This document shows, piece after piece, positions 1 through 11,775 of a DNA stretch of 64,000 nt. Below the pieces are notes generated by a model, which searched no databases, was not told the DNA's origin, and worked only from the letters and a program-made list of their open reading frames with translations. Both the position numbers and the translations under genes were made by a program. Origin of the DNA: Heterobilharzia americana (Eukaryota; Platyhelminthes; Trematoda; Strigeidida; Schistosomatidae); contig OX104127.1 of the NCBI GenBank assembly GCA_944470555.2, positions 44,939,934 through 45,003,933 of the forward strand, in the 5' to 3' direction. Numbering within the stretch: the stretch's first letter is position 1; every line of letters starts with the position of its first letter.

Positions 1-3003
<3,003 letters not shown>

Positions 3004-3009
3004 TGATGT

Positions 3010-3140
3010 CGAAGTGGTATTTATCGTGGACTGACATCAGTTGACGAAACAATGAGGACCTAGAAGCACTAGGTAGCTGTTTCCTATGGGTATGGCCTCA
3101 GTATTGCTAGCCCACAACTCTGCTGAGAATAGAACGTAAT
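3010..3140 (-). repeat. Remnant of the second tRNA-derived SINE family (tail half)
   Basis: Just beside the CTA array, the minus strand reads like the 3' part of the about 395-bp SINE family seen better at 4732-5127. It has the GACTGACATCAGTTG tail, the AGCACT and CAGCTGTTTC blocks of the hammerhead and a decayed CTCAG motif. No intact ribozyme core is left. Confidence 0.55.
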
Positions 3141-4034
3141 ATGTTGAAATCTGGTGGTAAGCACGTTGGTACAGGGCCACTGGATCTAAGTTCAATGAAA
3201 GCCACCTTTAATTGATCTCTGAATCCCTACCAAGCTTCAAAGTGAATAGTTTTTGTGAGGCAAGCCCTTGTCTGTCGTTCACAAAACTGGTGATATCTGT
3301 TTTGATAAATGATGAGTTACATTTTCGGCCTTCATGCGATTCTTTGTCAAAAATGGCTTCACCAACTTGTCCTTGTTCACTTCATTGTTTACTTTGCTCT
3401 AAATGAGTCATCGTGTTTTTTTTTGACGTCTGTTCTGTACTGCGAAGATTAGTCATCGAATAAAACGCTGGGAATGAAATTTACAATACAAAGAAATATT
3501 AGCCAGCATGAAGCATTTTTCATGTTGTATACTAACTACTAAGTATTCTGAAAGTTGTTTTAGTACACTTCAGGTTTTTTTAACAGATAAAGAAACTGTT
3601 TACTGGCAGTTGAAATATCATAACGGAATGGCTTATTTGAATAAACTACCATTACACTGCCGTGTTATGTTAAATTGGCTTCCTTATTACATTGCATCAC
3701 CGCGATGGATATTATTTAAAGCTAGGGGGAATCTCCGTGAGCAGTTGTACCTAAGTTTTGTGGTTTTCTGAAACCAAGATTCTGACTAACGTTACCAAGC
3801 GCTGTTAGGTACCCCTGAGATGATGGGATGTAAAGCTACCCAGTATCAAGTAATACACATCATAAAGTGGAGTCACATCGCTGAATGATCATGCTGCAGA
3901 CGAAACCGACAGACTTCACTTGAGTCATAGTAGCTGATTCAATCTATGATAATCAATCAGTGCATCATAGTGGTTGTTGAATGCCTACTAATTCAATACT
4001 AACAACCTACTTCATCAGGAAAACTACTCATAAA
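3141..4034. other. AT-rich sequence with no recognisable gene
   Basis: Reading frames here are short and lack splice-site context or recognisable motifs. I see no RNA gene or repeat that I can name. Confidence 0.5.
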
Positions 4035-4205
4035 ATAAGGTTGTTGCTTGTGTAACACTCTTGCATTTGAAGCGGTCGGTGTCAAGTTCGACTCCTAATG
4101 AGAATAACATCGCTCAATGGGAGGCAGGTTCAGCCAGCTGATGAGTCCTAAATAAGACGAAACGCATGTCCCAGATCCCACTGCTAGCCACTATCCATCA
4201 TTAAC
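4035..4205 (+). mobile_element. Sm-alpha-type hammerhead SINE, 5'-shortened
   Basis: It contains a B-box-like GTTCGACTCC derived from a tRNA promoter, the spacer AACATCGCTCAATGGGAGGC, a hammerhead core and the family's 3' end CTAGCCACTATCCATCATTA. The A box is decayed. The element is non-coding and probably pol III-transcribed when intact. Confidence 0.8.
4127..4182 (+). ncRNA. Hammerhead ribozyme in Sm-alpha SINE
   Basis: CTGATGA at 4138-4144 is followed by a stem II with one mismatch (GTCCTAAATAAGAC), then GAAA, a short stem III (ACGCATGT) and a cleavable GTC ending at 4170. The stem I strands CCAG/CCAGAT are imperfect. All core nucleotides are present, but stems I and II are weakened, so activity may be low. 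Confidence 0.72.
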
Positions 4206-4731
4206 ATATTCATAAAATATTTAGAAAACCGATATAATGTTTAACTGGGGCCAAAAGAAGGGTTTCATATTTCTTCAATTCTACAGATTCGTTTTGTTGG
4301 TAAATATCAAGAGACCGAAACGTTTGATTCGTGACTTCCCCTGGAATATTTCTGACAATCGGTTAAAGTTAAATTTCATTCTGTTACCGTAGGACTGCTT
4401 CTATGTTGAATTCCATCATTTCAACGATGAGTTTTTTTAACGGTGACCACTAGATACTTCCAATGAAGTAACTTCCCACAAAAGAGTGAAAACAAATTTG
4501 TTCACAAGTAGGTATTACACCACATGTTTTCCAAGTTAGGGTTTTAAGATACTCACGATTTAACTGTACAGCGTAGAGAATGTTATACCACGAAAATCAT
4601 CTCAGGTTGAAAATATTCGCTACAGACTAATTGACTCTTTCTACGAGTTCGCTAGGCTGATTATTAGTTTGTGCAGACCTTAACAATCTTAACCGAATTT
4701 TATGGCTTTAAACAGTTAGACATCTTTCAAT
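4206..4731. other. Unassigned AT-rich spacer
   Basis: Nothing beyond short random ORFs is visible between the two SINE insertions. Confidence 0.5.
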
Positions 4732-5127
4732 TTGTTATTCATCGAAGACTGACATCAGTTGGAGGAACAAAGGAAACCTGGGAGCACTGGACAGCTGTTT
4801 CGTCCTAGTATGGGACTCCTCAGCAGTGCGCACCCACGACCCCACCAGCAGGGATCGAACCCGCGACCTCCAGGTTCCGCGACCAGCGCGTTACCATTGA
4901 GCCACTGGGTCAGAATCCAATGCTCCATATTTCCAACTTCTGTTAGCTCACGATATAGCGCAAACCGCCAACCAATGTCATCGTTGAGTATTTGTCCTCA
5001 CGACCATCAGGCTTTGACTCCACCGGTCACGACTTGTCATTGGAACTTCGGGAATACTTCTCGAAGCTAGTCACCAACGAGCACTAGTTCAATTAAATTT
5101 TTTATGTCAGTCTTCGATGAATAACAA
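4732..5127 (-). mobile_element. Full-length second-family tRNA-derived SINE with terminal inverted repeats
   Basis: On the minus strand the order is head region, A-box-like TGGCTCAATGGTAACGCG, B-box-like GGTTCGATCCC, hammerhead, and tail TGATGTCAGTCTTCGATGAA. After the minus-sense head, a plus-sense copy of the tail appears. The 396-bp insertion is therefore bounded by exact 24-bp inverted repeats, 4732-4755 and 5104-5127. The pol III-like boxes indicate a tRNA-derived SINE distinct from Sm-alpha in sequence. An ORF of 103 codons crosses it on the plus strand, but it has no coding signal. Confidence 0.82.
4780..4830 (-). ncRNA. Hammerhead ribozyme, second SINE family (best-preserved copy)
   Basis: On the minus strand GCACTG is followed by CTGAGGA (4817-4823 as TCCTCAG). 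Next come a perfect 4-bp stem II (GTCC/GGAC with loop CATACTA), GAAA and the palindromic stem III ACAGCTGT. The site is GTC, with cleavage after the base opposite 4790. The 3' strand CAGTGC pairs perfectly with GCACTG to make a 6-bp stem I. Every invariant core residue is present; position 7 is G, which the motif allows. Cleavage itself is inferred. Confidence 0.88.
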
Positions 5128-7079
5128 CTTGAAATATTTCCAAATCTCCACAACCCCCTCAAAAAGTTAGACATCTGTTTGCCTAGACAGTAGGGATTAT
5201 ATCTATGGGAAATGCTGCTTTCTAAATTCTTCACTTGATATTCTGGTATAGAAAACACCCAATAGTGTATCGTGAAATAAAAATAAACCTTGGCCAAATT
5301 ATGCTTGAAAACATTCATAAATTGAAGTCACGAGTGTAGCGTGTCATGTAATTTTTCTAGCTGCTTCGACCTTGATCATTTATAAAACTATTGACCGACG
5401 AGACATTACATTTGATTGGTTAGGCTTTTCATAATTCTTATTGGTTAGACAATTATTTTATTGCATTATTAACTATGGTCTAAATGGAAGCAAATTTCAT
5501 TTTGTCTGCTTGTAAGTAAATTTAACAATTTATCGACAGTTTGGAATTTATATTCGAATGTGGATATGTGGTAAGTAGTTATGGTTACAAATTTCACTCA
5601 TATCCATAGATTTATAAGTGATATATTTAAAACTAGTTTCCAATTAGACTAAAATCGTCAGGCTTCTGGGTTATATAACAGTTTTCTGACTAGTTTACCA
5701 AACTGTGACTATCTTAAATAGTTTCATCTAAAAAAACTTACATATGATGTTGATAGAAAAATATGTCAGAACTGTCAGTCTTTCATAGGAAACAGGTCAT
5801 TCCTCCAAGGTTTCATAAAATAATCTCTTAAAACCAAAAGCTTTTTAGTAGCATCAAAGGAACTCAAAGATTATGATCTGAAGACTTTGTCTTTTAGAAC
5901 TCAACCGTTTTATTAAACAAGACTTTCCAAGCAAAAATGGAGTTCTTTTTGACAAGGAAAGTGTGATTATCGTAAGAGGAAAATTTGAATACATGAGTGC
6001 TACTCTACTCCTGTCTTTTATAACATATATAAGCTATTAGTGTTTACATGTTGAGAAGGAATGCAGTCAGAAACTTTAGAAACTATATCTTTTGATAGTT
6101 AGTTTATGGGAATGAAAGAAAGCCTATATCATAGAAAAATTCGAAACAGCTTTCGTTATGTCTTTCTGACTACACATCTGCCTATGTAATTTATACTCCA
6201 TTATTGATCTCTATGTGACACTAATTTCGTTGTGAATTAACCCTCACACCTGATAGAATTCTATCTACAAGTGTTGTATAATCACAGAGGAGGTACTTCG
6301 CTAATTAGAGCTACTTGGTACCAGTAGTATGTATGTATGTATCTGACCCATTCGAATCTGCAATATACTCTAAATAGATGATTTTCTTCTGAAATCCAGT
6401 CGATATTATAGTATCCAAGTGGGCACACTTCCCATTGTTCCAGTTTGACAGTACATTTCAATTATTTCTTTTAAGTTTAAAAAACGCGAAAGTATTGTGT
6501 AACATTAAAACGTTTTATGCAAACTGATACTTGATATTTACCGTTTCAACAGATTTCCCTACCGTTACATCATCTTTTCAACAGGAGAGGTACTTTAACG
6601 TTTATTGCGAAAAGTATATTGATTGCATCATCTTTTCTATTTGGGTCAGACGGTTTTATTTTGTTATAAATATTTCGGCTACCTAGCGGAGATTAACTAT
6701 TTTTATGAGTAACCATTGAATTTTTAACCTTTTACCAGAGGGAATTATAAGTAATATTATTCATACCATATGTTTACGGTGTTCAGCACCTCATTATTAC
6801 AGAAACGGCTTGGTAGATACCTCCACCCGTGAACGCAACAGCAATGACTTCACACCTTTCCGACTACCCTTCAAGTCTTATCATATTGATTTGCAGAGTT
6901 TGAGGCTAGTTTTCTATACAGTATACTCATAAACGTTGAGTAGTATGACTAGAGATAAGCGTCCAAAAATATACTCGTGTTTTGAAAGTGGATTCATGCA
7001 GTTGTGCTACCGTTTTAATAAAACCATCTGTATACAATGAAGATTTTAAATGAAAATTTCCCTAAGAGTACTCTGAGTA
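5128..7079. other. Long AT-rich single-copy-looking region
   Basis: Nearly 2 kb without a recognisable gene. The start (to about 5167) carries the AAATATTTCC...CTCAAAAAG tail that follows other second-family SINE copies. A short GTAT run lies near 6325-6341. No frame shows conserved motifs. Confidence 0.5.
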
Positions 7080-7400
7080 ATGATTAAACTGGATGTTTTG
7101 CCAATATTTGATGGTGGATGGCTAGGAGTGTCAATTAGTGCAGGGAATTTTTTAGAAGCCAGTACCGATAGGGCTATCATGCCTACAGCCCGACCGATAG
7201 CTGCTATCTTGACGTGGCAGTTGCGCCTGTACATCACAATGGTCCACCGAGCTACATTGGCTGCAATGTTTGTTCCCTCGAGGTCCTATCTTGCTATGAA
7301 GGTTTGTTGACTAGGGGTAAGATGAAAAGCAGTTACCGTTGTGGCGTAAACTGTTACACTGCGATAGGGGTCAGAAGGCGGAATCATACTGTTGGCTTTA
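7080..7400 (-). repeat. Unclassified dispersed repeat, copy 1
   Basis: The minus strand from about 7370 to 7180 matches the plus strand of 62036-62245. Shared blocks include ACAACGGTAACTGCTTTTCATC, quoted here only as far as ACAACGGTAACTGC, then GGACCTCGAGG and GTCAAG(G/A)TAGCAGCTATCGG. Open frames of 63-76 codons run through it on both strands, but none has a recognised domain. I cannot assign it to a transposon class. Confidence 0.5.
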
Positions 7401-7458
7401 TAGAGTGTGACAGCAGTAAGATGTTCATAGAGAACGATCAGTAGTCTTGGTTGTATTG

Positions 7459-7617
7459 TGTTCTCTGAGCTGGGTTGTTCAATCGTGAAGCTTTCATCGC
7501 CACTAAATCACTCACGGAGAGATACTGACAGTTCATTTCATACTGAAGTTAGTGCTGAAGATGTCGTCTAGAAGGACAATGAAAGCTTCACGATTAAACA
7601 ACCCAGCTCAGAGAACA
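7459..7617. repeat. Foldback element with 41-bp inverted ends
   Basis: TGTTCTCTGAGCTGGGTTG at 7459 is mirrored by CAACCCAGCTCAGAGAACA ending at 7617; the 41-bp arms 7459-7499 and 7577-7617 differ at two positions. The inner right half, GTGCTGAAGATGTCGTCTAG then ATGAAAGC, resembles a minimal hammerhead. A second copy lies at 22611-22753. No transposase is present, so it is a non-autonomous foldback, possibly a Penelope-like terminal derivative. Confidence 0.75.
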
Positions 7618-8325
7618 ACCATGATGCTGCCTTTCCTATGGGAAGTACGAGTTAGAAAAGGGTGGTTTCAAAAATAGCACACTTCTCTCTGTACCTTGGT
7701 TTTCCGGTACTGGCGGTATAGGTTTTTCTCTGTCGGACGTTAAACTCATCAAATCATACAGGAATAGAAATCTCTGGTTAATTTCAGCACTGCTGAAAAG
7801 AAAACAATATCTGCGTAAGCAAAATTGAGTCTGTGTATAGTAGTGAACTGATCATTCCAGTTCTTCCACAACATATCCACTGCGAATGATTATCATCATA
7901 TTGTAAAAACATCAGGTTTTAAAAATGAAGTTGACTTCATGAGTAAAAGAAGACAGAAGTGATTTAGTCAAATAACAGTCTACAAAAGAAATCACAATGC
8001 ACAATAGTCAGATTGGGATTAAAAGTATCTGTGTACCAAAAAGTGTATTCGTCGGTGAATACACAGGCAGTGTTATAGTAAGTGACGTCTACCATTTTGG
8101 GATTAAAGAACTTCTGGAACTTTGTGAAGATCTGCTAAAAAAGCAAAGGAGCTGTACGGTTCTTCCGTACTTTGCATATCAGCTTTTTATCAGAAACTGT
8201 CAATGAATAACAAATAATTTACCGAGAATATCTTATCGGAATCCTGACCCTTTCAAATATACAGTCATGGTTTTATGCTTATTTGTCAGCAGTGTTTTTA
8301 TTAATCTTGAGTCACTACTCTTTTG
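7618..8325. other. Unassigned spacer
   Basis: An ORF of 69 codons at 7997-8206 is present, but it has no splice signals or motifs that I can defend. I see nothing else. Confidence 0.4.
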
Positions 8326-8329
8326 AACT

Positions 8330-8770
8330 ATTGATGATCAATAGTGGCTGGCAATGGAATCCAGGATGCGTGTTTCATCCTGTTTGGGACTCGTCAGCTG
8401 GATGTACATGCTTCTCTATGAGTGTTGTTCTCACCGGGATTCGGACTCGGGAGCGATCGCTTCAAACGCGACAGCGTCATCCACTACACCACCGAGCCAC
8501 GATAGCCACTTCTTGTGCCACGGGTATTGTTTTATTATAATTGTTTTTGTATTATACCGTCGTTGATTGGACCGAATCGATCGGTCTCTGTTGACACATG
8601 TGCTTCTATGGGGATGTCTCAATATTACCTGTGTTCTTAACTATATATTAATGATGGATAGTGGCTAGTGGTGGAATTCAGGATGCGCATTTTGTCTTAG
8701 TTGGGACTTGTCAACTAGAGACCGACCAGTTCGGTCCAGTCAACGACGGTATAATATAAAAACAATTATA
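8330..8770 (-). mobile_element. Sm-alpha SINE plus start of a second unit and an inverted scrap
   Basis: A complete minus-strand unit lies at 8330-8560, with B-box-like complement, hammerhead and tRNA-like head. It is followed by the unit's upstream segment (GTTGATTGGACCGAATCGAT region) and, at 8641-8720, by the 3' end of a neighbouring unit. That spacing of roughly 310 bp is as expected for a head-to-tail dimer. At 8719 the sequence flips into a plus-sense piece (GACCGACCAGTTCGGTCC). Only the first unit has a good ribozyme; the second reads CTGACAA. Confidence 0.8.
8352..8408 (-). ncRNA. Hammerhead ribozyme in Sm-alpha SINE
   Basis: On the minus strand ACATCCAG precedes CTGACGA. The stem GTCC/GGAT has one wobble and loop CAAACA. 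GAAA, the short stem III ACACGCAT, an ATC site and CTGGATTCC follow. Stem I (ATCCAG/CTGGAT) is a perfect 6 bp. The core is complete. Confidence 0.83.
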
Positions 8771-8984
8771 CTCTTTTGAACTGTATAAAATTCTGTAAAA
8801 ATGAGGAAGATTTATGATAAGGGAATGTGGAAATTATGAAACATATTGGGCATTTTGAATATGGAGTTGCATAATAACTCAAAGTGCAATTTAATAGTTG
8901 GAGGATAATCAGGCATAACGCGAAAAAGGTTGACATGGGTTTCTTACTAAAAGTGGGAGTTTATAGGGATTCATCGATTTCATA

Positions 8985-9440
8985 ATCGACTGTCATCAGA
9001 TGGAGGAACATAGGGAACATGGAAGTACTGGACAGCTGTTTCGTGGTAGTGTGGAACCCCTCAGCACTGAGCATTCATGACCCTGCCTGTCAGGGATCCA
9101 ACTCATGACTTTCAGGTTCCATAGCTAGCACGTTACCATGGAGCCACTGGGTCGGAACCCAATGGACCATATTTCCTACATCTTTCAGTTCACAGCCGCG
9201 TGACCATCGCCTAATGTTGTGAACTGACAGAAGTTCAAAATATGGACCATTGGATTCCGTCTGACTCAGTGACTCAATGCTAGCGTGCTGGCGATGAAAC
9301 CTGGAGGTTCTGGGTTCTATCCATGGTGGGGTCGTGTACGCACTACTGAGGACTCCAATACTAGGGCGAAACAGTTGTCCAGTGCTCCCATGTTTCCCTT
9401 GTTCCTCTAATTGATGTCAGTCCATGATGAATACTAACTT
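8985..9440. mobile_element. Head-to-head pair of second-family SINEs
   Basis: A minus-strand copy (about 8985-9215) is joined at its head to a plus-strand copy (about 9216-9440). Both show the A-box-like block (complement of GTTACCATGGAGCCACTGGG; GACTCAATGCTAGCGTGCTGG). The plus copy has CTGAGGA and GAAA with a damaged stem II (CTCC/GGGC). The minus copy has lost the GA of the core (CCCCTCAGCACTGAG). The copies have diverged substantially, so the pair is old. Confidence 0.75.
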
Positions 9441-10630
9441 AAAAGTGGTAGGCTTGAGATAAACTGATTTTCAGTGCTAACAATTAAAATTTTGGCAAGA
9501 ACAAGGATCCAGAAAGTTCCCTTTAGTATTTCAGAGTATAGAATGAGAATGATAACTGTTTGGTGCTTTTCTAGCTTTTTCTTAGATGTTTCATCACCAG
9601 GTTGGAAGACTTTATCCGCACTTTATAAATTTTCCTTTCGCTAAGGGGATCAAGATGCCTACATGTATTCGGCAAGAACGAATATAATCTTGGTCAGGCC
9701 CCCCTCTATTTTGTAGATATTCTTTAGTGAGTGATGAAACTTGTCATGATACTGTAATTGCTAGTGTTGATGCAATATTCAATAGCTCTACTTTTTATCC
9801 AATTTTTGTTCTCACCTCTTTGAAACTAAACATGATTTCTTCATGGGGTTTGTTCAAACTTTCCTAGATCCTATGTACACTTTTTTTCTTTACACAGACG
9901 ACGTATCATCCTAATCTAGTTGTATTCTGTCAGCCTGAAATTATACACGCAATTCAGAAGCCACCCGCACATTCTTGTTAGTTGATACTTGTTATTTTCC
10001 GTTGCTAAACTAGGTCAAATTGTTTGACCTCTGTTGTTACACATTCACTGACCACCTAGTTTGCACGGAGTAGCTCAAATGGCCACTTTACGATCCGCTA
10101 AGATGACTAGTTACTTATCTCCGTTTCGGCTTGAAGGGTAGTTATTTTTAAAGAACGAACCCAACTGACTATTTCAGTAATTGTTAGGATGGTCTTTACA
10201 GTTCCTCTGTACAGCTTAGATTTAATGATGAATTTTCTAGCAAATATATACTTAAATAAGTCATGTTTATAGGTGGAGAAATTTTCTATTGAAAGTGATT
10301 GAAATTTTACTGAAAAAAATGACCGGATTACTGTTATTTTAGATCTGTGATTGGTATTTCTTGAGTTCAAGTCGAAGTTGGAAAGTCTTCTTTGAAATCT
10401 CCAAGATATGTTGCATTAACTACATTACGTGTATATGTGTGTGCGGAAAATCCACCAACAAATCCTAACTTTAACACTGAAATGTTTCAAACATTCGCAC
10501 TTTACCCACACACCTTGAGAGAAAATGGTTCCTTTCAAACTGCCGATATCTTCGCTTATCAAGCATATTGTAGATACTGTGTTCTTATCTTAAAACTTGC
10601 AGACTGAGGAATTAGATCTTGGAGCTCAGC
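9441..10630. other. Unassigned AT-rich region
   Basis: Two opposite short ORFs (10107-10370 minus and 10392-10607 plus) sit here. Neither has motifs, and both are within the length expected by chance in AT-rich DNA. Confidence 0.45.
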
Positions 10631-10810
10631 TGTGGCATGAGTAGCTCAGTGGTAGTATCGCGAACTGTAACACTGGGTGATGCGGGTTTGAATATTTGAA
10701 GGGGAAGGGCATCAGTTTTTTCAAGGTTACAGATACTCCTTGCTGATGAGTGCTGATAAGCACAAATCCTAGGTGCAGGGCTTCATGCTTATAGCCTTCA
10801 ACCATCTAAT
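10631..10810 (+). mobile_element. Third-family tRNA-derived SINE with hammerhead-like 3' half
   Basis: The head is tRNA-like: GAGTAGCTCAGTGGTAGTAT is an A box, and GCGGGTTTGAATATT is a decayed B box 35-40 bases downstream. A hammerhead-like block follows at 10735-10785, then the family tail. Related copies lie at 32725-32890 and 39230-39440 on the minus strand. The sequence differs from Sm-alpha and from the second family. Confidence 0.65.
10735..10785 (+). ncRNA. Degenerate hammerhead, third SINE family
   Basis: CTGATGA (10743-10749) is followed by a perfect stem II GTGCT-GATA-AGCAC. The expected GAAA reads AAAT, and the CCTAGG palindrome serves as stem III. Stem I is CCTTG/CAGGG (5 bp with one G-U). 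The mutated G12/A region predicts loss of activity. Confidence 0.6.
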
Positions 10811-11428
10811 ACTATGAAATTCAGAAGGAATTACAAGTTTTTCCTCACAGGGCATTTCGTTTTCAAATGTCAGCTGTTAGTCACTTATGAGTGGATTAGC
10901 GAATGAATTGATGACGATGTTAGTTATTACACCAGAGCTTAACATTCCCTTTTCTTCTACTTTCGTTGTGCACCACCTAAACATGATTTCACTTCATATG
11001 GCTAATAAGCCAACATTTTGAATAATTTCCTGCAGGACCCGATGGCATAACTTCATAGGAAGGTCAGAGTGTAAAACCGCCTTCTGAAACAATAGAATAA
11101 AATCTACAATTAAGAAGAGTGAAGCAGAAAACTTCGATCCACCTCATTCAGTTTGGAAACTTTTTTAAAAGTTGTTATACTATTCTTTCAATAAACTCAC
11201 TATGTTAGCAGGTACATTTTCGCTGTTTTGTAGAAATGGGAACTCTCGAAACATCCTTAGCCATGCTATCTAGTATCGACATTTTGGGGTGTGAAGATGA
11301 CGCTTTATTTTACCTTATGCAAATATAGTACTACTTAAAACTTCATTTCAGTAATACAGTTCTTTTGATTCCAAAGAAATCTGTATTTTAAGTTCCGTGA
11401 CAGCTTAACCTCACTGAAATTTACTACC
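10811..11428. other. Spacer before the RTE insertion
   Basis: AT-rich, with no supported feature. The host sequence at its end (ACCAATAAACGCAAGCTCG) is the target site used by the RTE element. Confidence 0.5.
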
Positions 11429-11446
11429 AATAAACGCAAGCTCGAA
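11429..11446. repeat. Left target-site duplication of the RTE element
   Basis: AATAAACGCAAGCTCGAA is repeated exactly at 14668-14685. The first three bases could instead belong to the (TAA)n tail on the right side, so the duplication is 15-18 bp. Confidence 0.93.
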
Positions 11447-11511
11447 AACCTCGCCTGGTTAACTAGTTTACTAGTTACTAGCCGGTCCTAAGCCCGGGTA
11501 AAGAGGGAAGG

Positions 11512-11775
11512 TTGGGCATAGGGCTAGCAACCCTACCCCGTAAAACAAATCTAACCGCTAAAGAAACTTCAAAGCACAAACAAAATATAAAAAATGAAAA
11601 CAAACTTATTCCCCGCTGGAATCGGAGAGGCGAAATGACGCCAGTTGGTGAAAGCCTTCGGGAAGCCAATTGGCCGATGTGTCTTCTCTCGATGAAAGCG
11701 AAAGTAAACGTGGGGACATGGAATGTCCGCACGATGTTTGAACCCAGTAAGGCAGCCCAGATTGCAAGGAGATGA
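11512..11775 (+). pseudogene. RTE ORF, N-terminal fragment (start of endonuclease domain)
   Basis: This 87-codon frame begins near the element's 5' end. Its last residues (about 65-87, VNVGTWNVRTM...) are the first strand of the endonuclease fold, including the metal-binding Asn of the TWNVR motif. It stops in an ATGA that overlaps the next frame's first ATG. In the two minus-strand relatives the same site is one base longer (GCAAAAGAGATGAAG against GCAAGGAGATGAG here) and the frame reads through. The overlap therefore comes from a deletion, not a designed coupling. By itself the fragment would lack catalytic function. Confidence 0.85.

Noticed and set aside
3508..3771. 87-codon ORF as a gene
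   Set aside because: No motif, splice or composition signal distinguishes it from chance in AT-rich DNA.
4759..5070. 103-codon plus-strand ORF as a gene
   Set aside because: It lies over the SINE with tRNA-like boxes and a ribozyme on the other strand, and the same frame is broken in other copies.
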